13,384 bases of DNA. Source: Dethiosulfatibacter sp. (GTDB lineage Bacteria; Bacillota_A; Clostridia; Tissierellales; Dethiosulfatibacteraceae). The DNA is taken from positions 1-13,384 of the forward strand of contig JAHRFV010000063.1 of the NCBI GenBank assembly GCA_019084435.1, read 5' to 3'. Of this stretch, positions 7,362 through 13,384 are shown one piece after another; positions within the stretch are counted from its first letter, which is position 1; every line of letters starts with the position of its first letter. The position numbers and the translations under genes are program-made. Under the pieces are notes generated by a model. It made no database searches and was not told the origin of the DNA. It was given only the letters and a program-made list of their open reading frames with translations.

Positions 7362-8171
7362 ATGATTCGATTGAATGACATTTTAAGGTTTTCAGAATCA
7401 CAATTAAAGAATACAAAAATCCGATTTAATAAAAGTAACAACGAAGACTACGACCCAATTACCTTCTTTAAAGAAAAAAATCAAAGACTATATACTGGAC
7501 AATTTTGGAATTATTCGAAAAATAAGTCATTCAAAGAGGGACAGACTGCCATTGGCTTTGTACAGATAGAAAATGATAAGTGGTTGTTGTTTGATATCAG
7601 TGAAATCACTAAAGACTTAGATAGGTATAATGACATAGGTTATGAGTATCGCACCTTAGACGAATATGACAAATACTTTGGTCGTCTTATTATCAGGTAT
7701 AAAAACAAATCACAAAACATGGTTAGAAACGCAGAAAGTGTTATTAATGACTGCGAAGTTTATGAGATAATCAGCGATACATTCGAAGATGATAATTTTC
7801 CCGGCTATGAAAATGTCGATCTATCATGGCAAGAGCTTGACAGATTGATTAATAAAAAAGACTGGAAAACTGCATTAGCTAATCAAAAGGGTGTTTATCT
7901 GATTACAGATAAAGACACTGGGAAAAGATATGTTGGATCTGCATATGGTGGAGAGATGTTACTGGGCAGATGGAGAAGCTACTTAAAAAGTGGACATGGT
8001 GGGAACAAGGATTTGAAGCAACTTAATTTTGAGTATATAAGAGCTAATTTTCGGTACTCCATTCTAGAAATTTACAAATCAACCACAGATGACCAAGTGA
8101 TAATAAAAAGAGAGCACCACTGGATTAGAATTCTACTAACAAGAGATAAAAGGTTTGGGTACAACAACTAG
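7362..8171 (+). CDS. GIY-YIG nuclease domain protein
   Basis: ATG 7362 sits five bases behind GGAGGG, giving 269 residues; an upstream in-frame alternative at 7335 has no ribosome binding site. The C-terminal 100 residues form a GIY-YIG nuclease-like domain: GVY (177-179), YVG (190-192), the conserved arginine R203 in LLGRWRSYL, and the metal-binding glutamate E251 in KREHHW. All expected catalytic positions are therefore occupied. The N-terminal 170 residues (for example QFWNYSKNKSFKEGQTAIGF and the following strands) look like a separate folded domain resembling a beta-rich binding module, but I cannot name it. GIY-YIG domains cut DNA in repair, restriction and homing contexts. Here the partner is the DUF1643-DUF6508 gene just upstream, and defence use is inferred from the island. 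Confidence 0.85.
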   Translation: MIRLNDILRFSESQLKNTKIRFNKSNNEDYDPITFFKEKNQRLYTGQFWNYSKNKSFKEGQTAIGFVQIENDKWLLFDISEITKDLDRYNDIGYEYRTLDEYDKYFGRLIIRYKNKSQNMVRNAESVINDCEVYEIISDTFEDDNFPGYENVDLSWQELDRLINKKDWKTALANQKGVYLITDKDTGKRYVGSAYGGEMLLGRWRSYLKSGHGGNKDLKQLNFEYIRANFRYSILEIYKSTTDDQVIIKREHHWIRILLTRDKRFGYNN

Positions 8172-8199
8172 TTCAAATTAAGTTTAAAATCTGCTATTG

Positions 8200-8280
8200 A
8201 AAAAAGATATTAAGTTGGAGAAAAGATATTAAATGGCAAAAAAAAGTTATTAAATGGCAAAAAAAAGTTTATAAATGACA
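8200..8280. repeat. Repeat array 2: four 19-21 bp direct repeats before the three-gene operon
   Basis: Four units of the same family as array 1, with cores at 8206, 8225, 8246 and 8267 (spacings 19, 21, 21). The internal units are ATTAAATGGCAAAAAAAAG-like, while the last ends in ATGACA. That last unit overlaps the -35 of a good promoter. Read on the other strand the array starts TGTCA and continues with TGCCATTTAATA units, a layout also seen at Tn7-type transposon ends. Confidence 0.75.
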
Positions 8281-8303
8281 ATTTCCGATCATTTTTTTAG
8301 AAT
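8275..8303 (+). promoter_or_regulatory. Promoter at the edge of repeat array 2
   Basis: ATGACA (8275-8280), a 17-base spacer and TAGAAT (8298-8303), each one base from consensus. The start site would be near 8310, with a leader of about 50 bases before GTG 8362. The repeats lie directly upstream of and in register with the -35, where an activator or repressor would bind. Confidence 0.55.
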
Positions 8304-8361
8304 GTTAAAACCATTCATAGGCGTATAAATTTATCAAAATAAATAGTAGGGGGCAATTATT

Positions 8362-8877
8362 GTGCTAACAATTGAAGATTATATTGCTTCAAGAAAGAAA
8401 AAAGATAAATTGGATGAGTTTGATTTTCAGAAACATTCAGAAAATATGGGGTCGGTCATTAAATATGTCATGGAATACTTCAACACATATTTAAACTTGG
8501 AAGACTATAGCTATGAGCAAGTTAAAACACAGCAGATGATTGATAAGTTTAAAGAAGGATTAATTGAAAACTACCCAACCACCCATGAGTTTATAATAAC
8601 TTATTTTTGGTCTACAAAAAAACGTCTAGATAAGCTGTTATCCAATGCCTATAATGACATTGAGGACTCAGATCTGTTTTATTTGCCAGAGGATGATAGA
8701 AAGGTTGCAGAGTCTGTCTGTAAAAAGAAGTTAGGGATTGCCGGTACTGAGGAATTATTAAATAACCTAGCAACAATGTCAAAGGAATATCGACAGTCTC
8801 AAACAGATCCTCCCAGTCTGTCGGACATGAAAGAAATCGACAATGCAGTTTCTGATTGGGTCATTGAGGTCTATTGA
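8362..8877 (+). CDS. Uncharacterised 171-residue protein, first gene of a three-gene operon
   Basis: Starts at GTG 8362, about ten bases behind AGGGGG. The protein is acidic and predicted mostly helical, with no signal peptide or membrane segment. Its opening MLTIEDYIASRKKKDKLDEFD and the block SENMGSVIKYVMEYFNTYL resemble a small unnamed family that I recall from other Bacillota, where it also precedes a gene like the next one. I know of no function. It ends only 9 bases before the GTG of the next gene, so the two are almost certainly co-translated. Its role in a module with the two downstream genes is inferred from this tight arrangement. Confidence 0.7.
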   Translation: MLTIEDYIASRKKKDKLDEFDFQKHSENMGSVIKYVMEYFNTYLNLEDYSYEQVKTQQMIDKFKEGLIENYPTTHEFIITYFWSTKKRLDKLLSNAYNDIEDSDLFYLPEDDRKVAESVCKKKLGIAGTEELLNNLATMSKEYRQSQTDPPSLSDMKEIDNAVSDWVIEVY

Positions 8878-8886
8878 AAACACAAA

Positions 8887-10017
8887 GTGGATTTGTTGAA
8901 TTACGCAAGAGAGATTTCCTATGGATTTTATAGGAGATATGTAGATACCGAATATGATAGAGCATCAGATATTTTTTACCGTATCAATAAGTATGATTAT
9001 AGATATCAGGACAATCCTTTCAATATCAATGATATATACAACAGAAACAAGCATCGTGAATTCATAGCCGATCATAAAGGCGAGCTGGAAATGCTGATCA
9101 TGTATTATTGGCTGTTTGAAGATGTGCATGATCAGGATTATTGGCCAGAATATGTTAACCTATGTATTGAAAATCAGAGAGTTAAACTTGCAAAGAAAAA
9201 AAGAATACTGCAACCGGTACTTGTTAAAGGCTTAAGCTATCCGTCTGACATACATTCAAATATCAAGTACATTGAAACAGCTAATGGACTATTAAAAGAA
9301 GATCCAGGTCAAGATTATGTGCTTTCAATCGTATATGAAAAATCGAATGATGAAGTATGGAAGGATAAAGATACATTAGACAACCTCATTAAAAACCTTC
9401 ATCTAAGTTTCAAAAAGTATGGAGCACCAAGACTTTTGGAGTTTTTATCTCCGTTTTCCATGTCCAGTTCGAAAGAAAAATTCTTCGAGAGATATCAACT
9501 ATTTGAGAAAAGCATGAGACGATATAATAGAATGAAAATAGCTGTTATTAATGGCTACACAAAGAAAAACAACGATAAGAATTTTCTTTTTTCAACAGTT
9601 GAAGATATAGTATGTCTAAGAAATACATGTAAAGAATTAAAGCTACAATTGAAACTATCGGTAGATTTTTCCGATAGAAATAGCCGAAATAAATTAAAGA
9701 AAAATATGAATGATATGATCAACACCTTTGCAGGGATGAGAAATTTTATCATTGGAATTCATATTAATGAAATTGATACATGGGGAATCAGTAGCCATGT
9801 TTATAGCAATGACAAAAGGGATGAATATGTCAATTCTATGGATTATCCGAAAATGTCAACATTCATGGCGGGTTTATCAACCATTCTTCAGGACAGCAGA
9901 ACCAGATTTTTCATACCGAATACAGTTAAGGATTCACAAAAGCTGGAAATTCTAATAGATACACTATATAGGACTGGGTGCTGTTTTGAAAGCGAGGCAT
10001 TACAGAATGAAGAATAA
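8887..10017 (+). CDS. Uncharacterised 376-residue protein, possible TIM-barrel C-terminal domain
   Basis: The GTG start gives MDLLNYAREI, the beginning expected for similar proteins I recall. No strong ribosome binding site is seen (GAGG lies 17 bases upstream), so translation is probably coupled to the preceding stop 9 bases away; TTG 8893 or 8896 are alternatives. The N-terminal half is helical and aromatic, with the block YRYQDNPFNINDIYNRNKHR. The C-terminal half shows alternating strands and helices such as KIAVINGY, LKLSVDF (255-261), NFIIGIHINEID (around 286-297) and TRFFIPNTV. This pattern fits the last strands of a TIM barrel of the sugar-isomerase or endonuclease IV kind, but no metal-binding set is certain. 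Its end overlaps the next gene by 11 bases. Confidence 0.7.
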   Translation: MDLLNYAREISYGFYRRYVDTEYDRASDIFYRINKYDYRYQDNPFNINDIYNRNKHREFIADHKGELEMLIMYYWLFEDVHDQDYWPEYVNLCIENQRVKLAKKKRILQPVLVKGLSYPSDIHSNIKYIETANGLLKEDPGQDYVLSIVYEKSNDEVWKDKDTLDNLIKNLHLSFKKYGAPRLLEFLSPFSMSSSKEKFFERYQLFEKSMRRYNRMKIAVINGYTKKNNDKNFLFSTVEDIVCLRNTCKELKLQLKLSVDFSDRNSRNKLKKNMNDMINTFAGMRNFIIGIHINEIDTWGISSHVYSNDKRDEYVNSMDYPKMSTFMAGLSTILQDSRTRFFIPNTVKDSQKLEILIDTLYRTGCCFESEALQNEE

Positions 10018-10687
10018 TACCATGATTGTCAATTTTGAGAATGATGAAGAGTACAATAAATGGTGCAGGAATATAAAGGTAGATGTAAAAAAGAGTCAGT
10101 TTCATCCATTGATTAATAAACACAGTATTGAAATTGAAAACAGAAAAGCAAAACAAAAGAACAAATTCAAAGAATTCTTACCTTTTAGCGTTCGATACAG
10201 ACTGAGCCATGAAGGATATTCGGTAAATGGGTCAGTTCTTAATATAGACGTTTCAGATGAACAAAGAAATAGAGCATATGGATTTACACACTGTTTTATA
10301 GAATTAGCACAAGCACTTGGAGGATCTGTCAGTGTAGACCATCGAAATGATGATAATACCGTCATTAGCTTCCCTCACTGCACTTTTGAGTGTTCGCTGA
10401 CTGAAAAAAGAGGTAAGTATAGAGATGTTAAATCAAAAGATGAAAAGACCATGAGACCATTATATGACACCATTTATAGTGGTAAATTTGTTTTTAAGAT
10501 ATATACAGTAAATCAGCGTGGGACCCAAGAAAATGAAATGGTATATGATGAAGAAAACTTGTCGTTGCAAGATCAGATTGCAGTAATGTTCATTGCCATT
10601 CGTCCGATATTAGTTGATTCAATTCAAAAGAGAGTTGAGTTGGAAAAACAGCGAGAAGAAGAATATATGCTATTGGAATTAGAATGA
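10007..10687 (+). CDS. Uncharacterised protein interrupted by an in-frame TGA
   Basis: The start is ATG 10007, nine bases behind GAGG and inside the last codons of the preceding gene, so translational coupling is expected. The frame gives 226 residues and stops at TGA 10685-10687 in the middle of a charged helix (VELEKQREEEYMLLELE). The same frame then stays open for 90 more codons. The layout (an early HP motif at 33-34, a central alpha/beta region with FTHCFIELAQALGGSV, and a long E/K/R coiled-coil tail) resembles an unnamed family often found with mobile DNA, in which an N-terminal helix-turn-helix may be present but is absent here. Either the gene is freshly inactivated, or a shortened protein lacking its C-terminal domain is made. 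Confidence 0.7.
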   Translation: MKNNTMIVNFENDEEYNKWCRNIKVDVKKSQFHPLINKHSIEIENRKAKQKNKFKEFLPFSVRYRLSHEGYSVNGSVLNIDVSDEQRNRAYGFTHCFIELAQALGGSVSVDHRNDDNTVISFPHCTFECSLTEKRGKYRDVKSKDEKTMRPLYDTIYSGKFVFKIYTVNQRGTQENEMVYDEENLSLQDQIAVMFIAIRPILVDSIQKRVELEKQREEEYMLLELE

Positions 10688-10960
10688 GAAAAAGAAAAAA
10701 ATGAGAATGAGCTTAAAAAACAGAGAGAGAATAGAATTAAGCAGCAATCTATAATTGAGAAACATATAGAAATATGGGAGTACCTAAAGTCGATTGAGTC
10801 CTATGTGAATGAAATAAGAATCTATGGGGAAGGCCATGATGAACAAGATAGGGAACTAATAGAAAAGTATTGTGACTATGTTCAAGGTTTATTTGATAAA
10901 AATGATTTTCATATAGCGATAGTGGATTTTATTCAACAAGATGACAAAATAGATGATTGA
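10688..10960 (+). pseudogene. In-frame continuation (C-terminal domain) beyond the TGA stop
   Basis: Directly after the TGA, 90 codons in the same frame run to TGA 10958-10960. They extend the coiled coil (EKEKNENELKKQRENRIKQQ) and then give a compact helical region, HIEIWEYLKSIESYVNEI and LIEKYCDYVQGLFDKNDF, that matches the usual C-terminal end of this protein type as I recall it. The original protein was therefore about 317 residues. A CGA (Arg) to TGA change would be the simplest origin. No start codon with a ribosome binding site is seen for separate expression of this part. Confidence 0.65.
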
Positions 10961-11061
10961 AAGTAAATACTTACTGCAGACGGTAAATGACTAAGAGGTG
11001 ATGAAGGCCTAGTATAAAAGAAAATGATCACAAAAAATGGTGTTAAAAATGAATGTTTTTC

Positions 11062-11090
11062 TTGTATAGACTAGCATCTTAACTTATAAT
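11062..11090 (+). promoter_or_regulatory. Promoter with perfect -10
   Basis: TTGTAT (11062-11067), 17-base spacer, TATAAT (11085-11090). Start site expected near 11097, only about 90 bases before a terminator. Confidence 0.5.
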
Positions 11091-11096
11091 AAAAGT

Positions 11097-11189
11097 GAGT
11101 TCAAGGGGTTGAATGGATTGGGAATGTACAAAATGCGATCAATGGCAACAAAATTTGCAAACCCTTCTTTTTTTGAGATGGGTTTTTTT
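11097..11189 (+). ncRNA. Candidate small RNA or attenuated leader (about 92 nt)
   Basis: The region is bounded by a promoter and an intrinsic terminator, with no gene of normal size between them. It contains AAGGGG followed by ATG 11113, which could start a short leader peptide running into the terminator. It may be an independent small RNA or a leader controlling the gene at 11398. I do not recognise an RNA family. Confidence 0.3.
11159..11189 (+). terminator. Intrinsic terminator
   Basis: AAACCC (11159-11164) pairs with GGGTTT (11180-11185). The stem continues inwards after one T:T mismatch with TCT against AGA, and seven T follow (11183-11189). Confidence 0.6.
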
Positions 11190-11397
11190 CTTGCAAGCTA
11201 TGATGTATCTAGACAAGTAATTATTGCGTTTTGGAGTGCTAAATAATACAGGAACATTTTACGTTCTTATGATGCTTTATTATCAAAATCGGTATGAGTC
11301 AAAGGTGGGAGGATAAAATTGACAAATTATTTTAGTAGTATTACGGTCAAAATATGATACTTTACTATCTAATCAGAAAAATTTAGGGAGGACGAAC

Positions 11398-12093
11398 ATG
11401 GGATTTTTTTTCAAAAAAAATAGAGATTTAAATAAAATGGAAAAAGAAATAAAGAAGGTTATGGATGAAGAGAATAAGCAATTACAAAGAGAACAACAAA
11501 TTCGAAGCAAATTAACAATAGAAGAAAATTTCTTAAGAGATATCGAAAATTATTTTAAATCCTCAGGTTTCAATGCGAATGAATCCAAAACTTTAGCAAG
11601 TGATCTATTAATTAGGTGTAAAAATAAATGCGAAGAAGAACAGAGTGAAAAATACTCCGGAATAGGAACAAAAGTATTTGAATTAGCTGTAAATGATGAG
11701 TATTTAGCTTATTGTGTTAGGCTAGCACGTGATAACGGTGTAAAAGATAAGGAAATAGAAACTTGGTGGAGTTTATCTGATTTAGAACGTTCAATTATTC
11801 AAGAAGTGAATACACAAACTACTTTGGTAGCACTTACACAATACTTAGAGGATGGTCTATCATCACAACAAGCAGCAAAAAAGGTAAAAAAGTATTATGC
11901 GATGTATGGCTATGCTGAAAATAATGGCGATAAGAAAAGACCTATACCCCCTGAACTAAAGTCAAAAGTAGATGAATATATTAGAACAATGACAAGTAGT
12001 GAGTTAATGATATCTAGTTTTAAATTAAGATTAGAGAAATATTCTAATTTTAATGAGTTAGTTCGAACTGAGTGGTTTGATAGGATTTCATAG
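11398..12093 (+). CDS. Uncharacterised 231-residue protein with N-terminal coiled coil
   Basis: The start ATG 11398 lies seven bases behind GGGAGG. I do not recognise the family. Residues about 8-40 are a charged, probably coiled-coil helix (NKMEKEIKKVMDEENKQLQR). The rest is predicted helical, with ETWWSLSDLERSIIQEVN and a segment DGLSSQQAAKKVKKYYAMYG that looks like a short helix-turn-helix but is not a confident match. There is no signal peptide or transmembrane segment. The coding sequence begins with a T8-C-A8 palindrome (11404-11420), a slippage-prone spot. It precedes the Mrr-like nuclease gene by about 200 bases on the same strand, so the two may work together, but nothing in the sequence proves it. 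Confidence 0.7.
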   Translation: MGFFFKKNRDLNKMEKEIKKVMDEENKQLQREQQIRSKLTIEENFLRDIENYFKSSGFNANESKTLASDLLIRCKNKCEEEQSEKYSGIGTKVFELAVNDEYLAYCVRLARDNGVKDKEIETWWSLSDLERSIIQEVNTQTTLVALTQYLEDGLSSQQAAKKVKKYYAMYGYAENNGDKKRPIPPELKSKVDEYIRTMTSSELMISSFKLRLEKYSNFNELVRTEWFDRIS

Positions 12094-12222
12094 TTTGTAT
12101 GTATGATAGTAAAACTAAAATTGAATGGACAGGGTGTTAATGGAATCCAGTGAATTTAACAGAAGAGATTATCTTTGCAATGGTTAATCTTCAGTAAAAA
12201 AATGCTGATGAGGAGTATTATA

Positions 12223-12318
12223 ATGATAAAAATAGAGTTGGCAAATACAATTATAACTTATGAATTGGTTAAAGATAATAAGCTTTGGGGTAGATATCAT
12301 GGCAGGGATTTGGTTTAA
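12223..12318 (+). CDS. Possible 31-codon small protein overlapping the Mrr-like gene
   Basis: ATG 12223 sits seven bases behind AGGAG, a better ribosome binding site than most here. The frame encodes MIKIELANTIITYELVKDNK plus 11 residues and overlaps the start of the next gene by 20 bases. This could be a leader peptide coupling translation to the nuclease gene, the truncated end of a lost gene, or chance. Confidence 0.3.
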   Translation: MIKIELANTIITYELVKDNKLWGRYHGRDLV

Positions 12319-13321
12319 TCCTCGTATTCTTATAAATGAATTAAGTGAAATCTCGGGGTACAAGACGGGGCTTTGTTTGACCTTTAAAGAAATGCAGTCA
12401 TTTATAGGTACCGATGAAATTTCTACACTTTTTGGTAATAATTTAAACTCAGTAATTCGTATTCGTCCAGAAGAATATGAAACGCTTTATTTTCGAATCC
12501 TTCGTGGTTCTGGATACATACCCTCAAACACTATAGATCCTTCACCATATATAGGAATACCATTATATAGTAAGTATAAAAATGATCCTCAAAAATTAGC
12601 TGTGTTTAAAGAGGTAATTTCAATATTTCCAGTTTGGTTGAAACGTGAAACAGACAGCGCAATTAAGTGCGGTAATAAAACCATATCTCCAGAGTGGTTC
12701 ATAACCGAAAATAGGACAAAACATGGTAACCTTGGTTTAAATATGAGTCTTGAAGTAGTTAATCATTTAATTAATTATCAAGAAACAAGTCCGTGGAATT
12801 CTGTAAGACGAGTTAACTGGGTCGACACTATTGATTTGAAGGACTTATTTCATTCAGAGTCTTTAGATACCTTTTATGGGAGCTTTTTAGACCAAAGATA
12901 CATTGATTATTTGAGTAATCATTTAGATGACATTGGTAGTATTAATTGGAGGAAGTTTGAGGGTTTAACATGCGAATATTTTTGGAAACAAGGATATCAT
13001 GTTCAAATAGGAAGCGGAAGGAATGATGGTGGAATTGATGTTCGTATCTGGAAGTCTAATAAAGATAAGGAAAATCCACCATTGATTATTGTACAGTGCA
13101 AACGACAGAAGAGTAAAGTAGAAAAAGTAGTGGTTAAAGCTTTGTGGGCCGATGTGAATTATGAAAAAGCTGAATCTGGATTAGTAGTTACCAGCAGTGG
13201 AGTATCTGACGGAGCAAAAACCGATTGTAGTGCGCGAGGATATAATATTAGTTTTGCTGAACGAAAAACACTAGATAAATGGGTTAAAGAAATGAGAACT
13301 CCTTATACTGGTAACTACTAA
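12299..13321 (+). CDS. Mrr-type restriction endonuclease domain protein, 3' end replaced by inverted repeat
   Basis: The start is taken as ATG 12299, eight bases behind GGGG; ATG 12260 is in frame but has no ribosome binding site. The C-terminal 120 residues form an Mrr-like endonuclease domain: WRKFEGLTCEYFWKQGY (217-233), GRNDGGIDV with D247, and IIVQCKRQ with Q266 and K268, the D-(Q)xK metal site of this branch of PD-(D/E)XK enzymes. A helix and the strand SGLVVTSSGVSDGAK follow as usual. Mrr-like enzymes cut modified or foreign DNA. The N-terminal 210 residues are probably the recognition part but match nothing I know. From 13308 onward the sequence is the reverse complement of 13118-13194, so the last residues (GNY) and the TAA stop are supplied by the inverted copy and the true C-terminus is unknown. 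Confidence 0.8.
   Translation: MAGIWFNPRILINELSEISGYKTGLCLTFKEMQSFIGTDEISTLFGNNLNSVIRIRPEEYETLYFRILRGSGYIPSNTIDPSPYIGIPLYSKYKNDPQKLAVFKEVISIFPVWLKRETDSAIKCGNKTISPEWFITENRTKHGNLGLNMSLEVVNHLINYQETSPWNSVRRVNWVDTIDLKDLFHSESLDTFYGSFLDQRYIDYLSNHLDDIGSINWRKFEGLTCEYFWKQGYHVQIGSGRNDGGIDVRIWKSNKDKENPPLIIVQCKRQKSKVEKVVVKALWADVNYEKAESGLVVTSSGVSDGAKTDCSARGYNISFAERKTLDKWVKEMRTPYTGNY
13118..13194 (+). repeat. Left arm of 77-bp perfect inverted repeat
   Basis: Lies inside the Mrr-like endonuclease gene, from GTAGAAAAAG to GTTACCAG. It is perfectly complementary to the last 77 bases of the window, with 113 bases between the arms. Confidence 0.95.
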
Positions 13322-13384
13322 TCCAGATTCAGCTTTTTCATAATTCACATCGGCCCACAAAGCTTTAACCACTACTTTTTCTAC
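13308..13384 (-). repeat. Right arm of 77-bp perfect inverted repeat (window end)
   Basis: Bases 13308-13384 are the exact reverse complement of 13118-13194 and run to the last base of the window, so the full length of the arm is unknown. Identity ends at 13307/13195. Confidence 0.95.

Larger units (their letters stand above)
10961..11397. other. 437-base intergenic region with promoter-terminator unit
   Basis: Besides the promoter (11062-11090) and the terminator (11159-11189) listed separately, this stretch holds no convincing gene. Short frames of 35 codons (ATG 11113) and 40 codons (ATG 11124) both run across the terminator hairpin. A TTG at 11319 behind GGGAGGA gives only 12 codons. A TTGACA occurs at 11319-11324 but no good -10 follows at the right distance, so the promoter of the next gene is not clear. 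Confidence 0.5.

Noticed and set aside
6377..8184. Shared 13-mer TTCAAATTAAGTT at 6377-6389 and 8172-8184 as insertion-site duplication
   Set aside because: It lies on opposite sides of the two arrays and is a simple AT-rich word, so chance is likely.
6268..8280. CRISPR array
   Set aside because: Units are 19-21 bases with no unique spacers, only three or four copies, and no cas genes.
1288..8280. One single transposon running from the TGTGG end to the TGACA edge of array 2
   Set aside because: The flanking five bases differ (GCTTA versus ATTTC), the repeat units of the two ends are only loosely similar, and no transposase genes lie between.
9752..9955. 67-codon plus-strand frame inside the 376-residue gene
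   Set aside because: It is an alternate frame of a convincing gene with no ribosome binding site or motif.
10685..10687. Selenocysteine or programmed read-through at TGA
   Set aside because: There is no clear SECIS-like hairpin directly after it and no redox motif around it; the codon sits in a charged coiled coil, so a nonsense change is simpler.
11113..11220. 35-codon frame with a CTKC motif behind AAGGGG
   Set aside because: It runs across a strong terminator hairpin and has low-complexity, AT-driven sequence; kept only as a possible leader peptide in the RNA finding.

Overview
The window looks like a chromosomal segment of a low-GC Gram-positive bacterium (Bacillota). It opens with the 3' two thirds of glmS, whose product is closest in feel to Bacilli/Erysipelotrichia GlmS. 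The genes use strong GGAGG-type ribosome binding sites, some TTG or GTG starts, and AT-rich codons downstream. A hand count of 60-base stretches gives 32 G+C at 241-300 (inside glmS) and 18 at 2161-2220 (first intact gene beyond it). The composition therefore drops sharply just after glmS, as expected for a core gene followed by acquired DNA.

The boundary is specific. glmS ends with the conserved PRNLAKSVTVE tail that forms the TnsD target of Tn7-type transposons. Exactly 25 bases after its stop codon the sequence TGTGG begins, followed by two tandem 20-bp repeats (1293-1332). This is the position and architecture of a Tn7-like transposon end at attTn7. Everything from 1288 onwards is best read as cargo of one or several such elements, although no tns genes are inside the window.

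Layout of the cargo: (a) 1343-1636, a C-terminal stub of the BREX Lon-like protease gene brxL; (b) 1657-2907, an intact protein with a PD-(D/E)XK nuclease motif; (c) 2950-3258, a broken WYL-domain regulator, then a promoter and a terminator; (d) 3484-6231, a 915-residue protein with a C-terminal superfamily 1 helicase; (e) 6493-8171, a DUF1643-DUF6508 fusion followed by a GIY-YIG nuclease-like protein; (f) 8362-10960, a three-gene unit of unnamed families (171 aa, 376 aa with a possible TIM-barrel C-terminus, and an interrupted protein with a coiled-coil tail); (g) 11398-13321, an unrecognised protein with a coiled-coil start and an Mrr-type restriction endonuclease. Units (e) and (f) are each preceded by a homologous array of 19-21 bp repeats (6268-6327 and 8200-8280).

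This mixture of nucleases, a helicase, BREX and WYL relics and unknown small operons is typical of a defence island that gains and loses modules. No complete named defence system is visible. The helicase, the (e) pair and the (f) triplet are the best candidates for undescribed systems.

The last 77 bases (13308-13384) are a perfect reverse complement of 13118-13194 within the Mrr-like gene. That gene's last residues and stop codon therefore come from the inverted copy, which may be a real foldback rearrangement or an assembly/amplification chimera.
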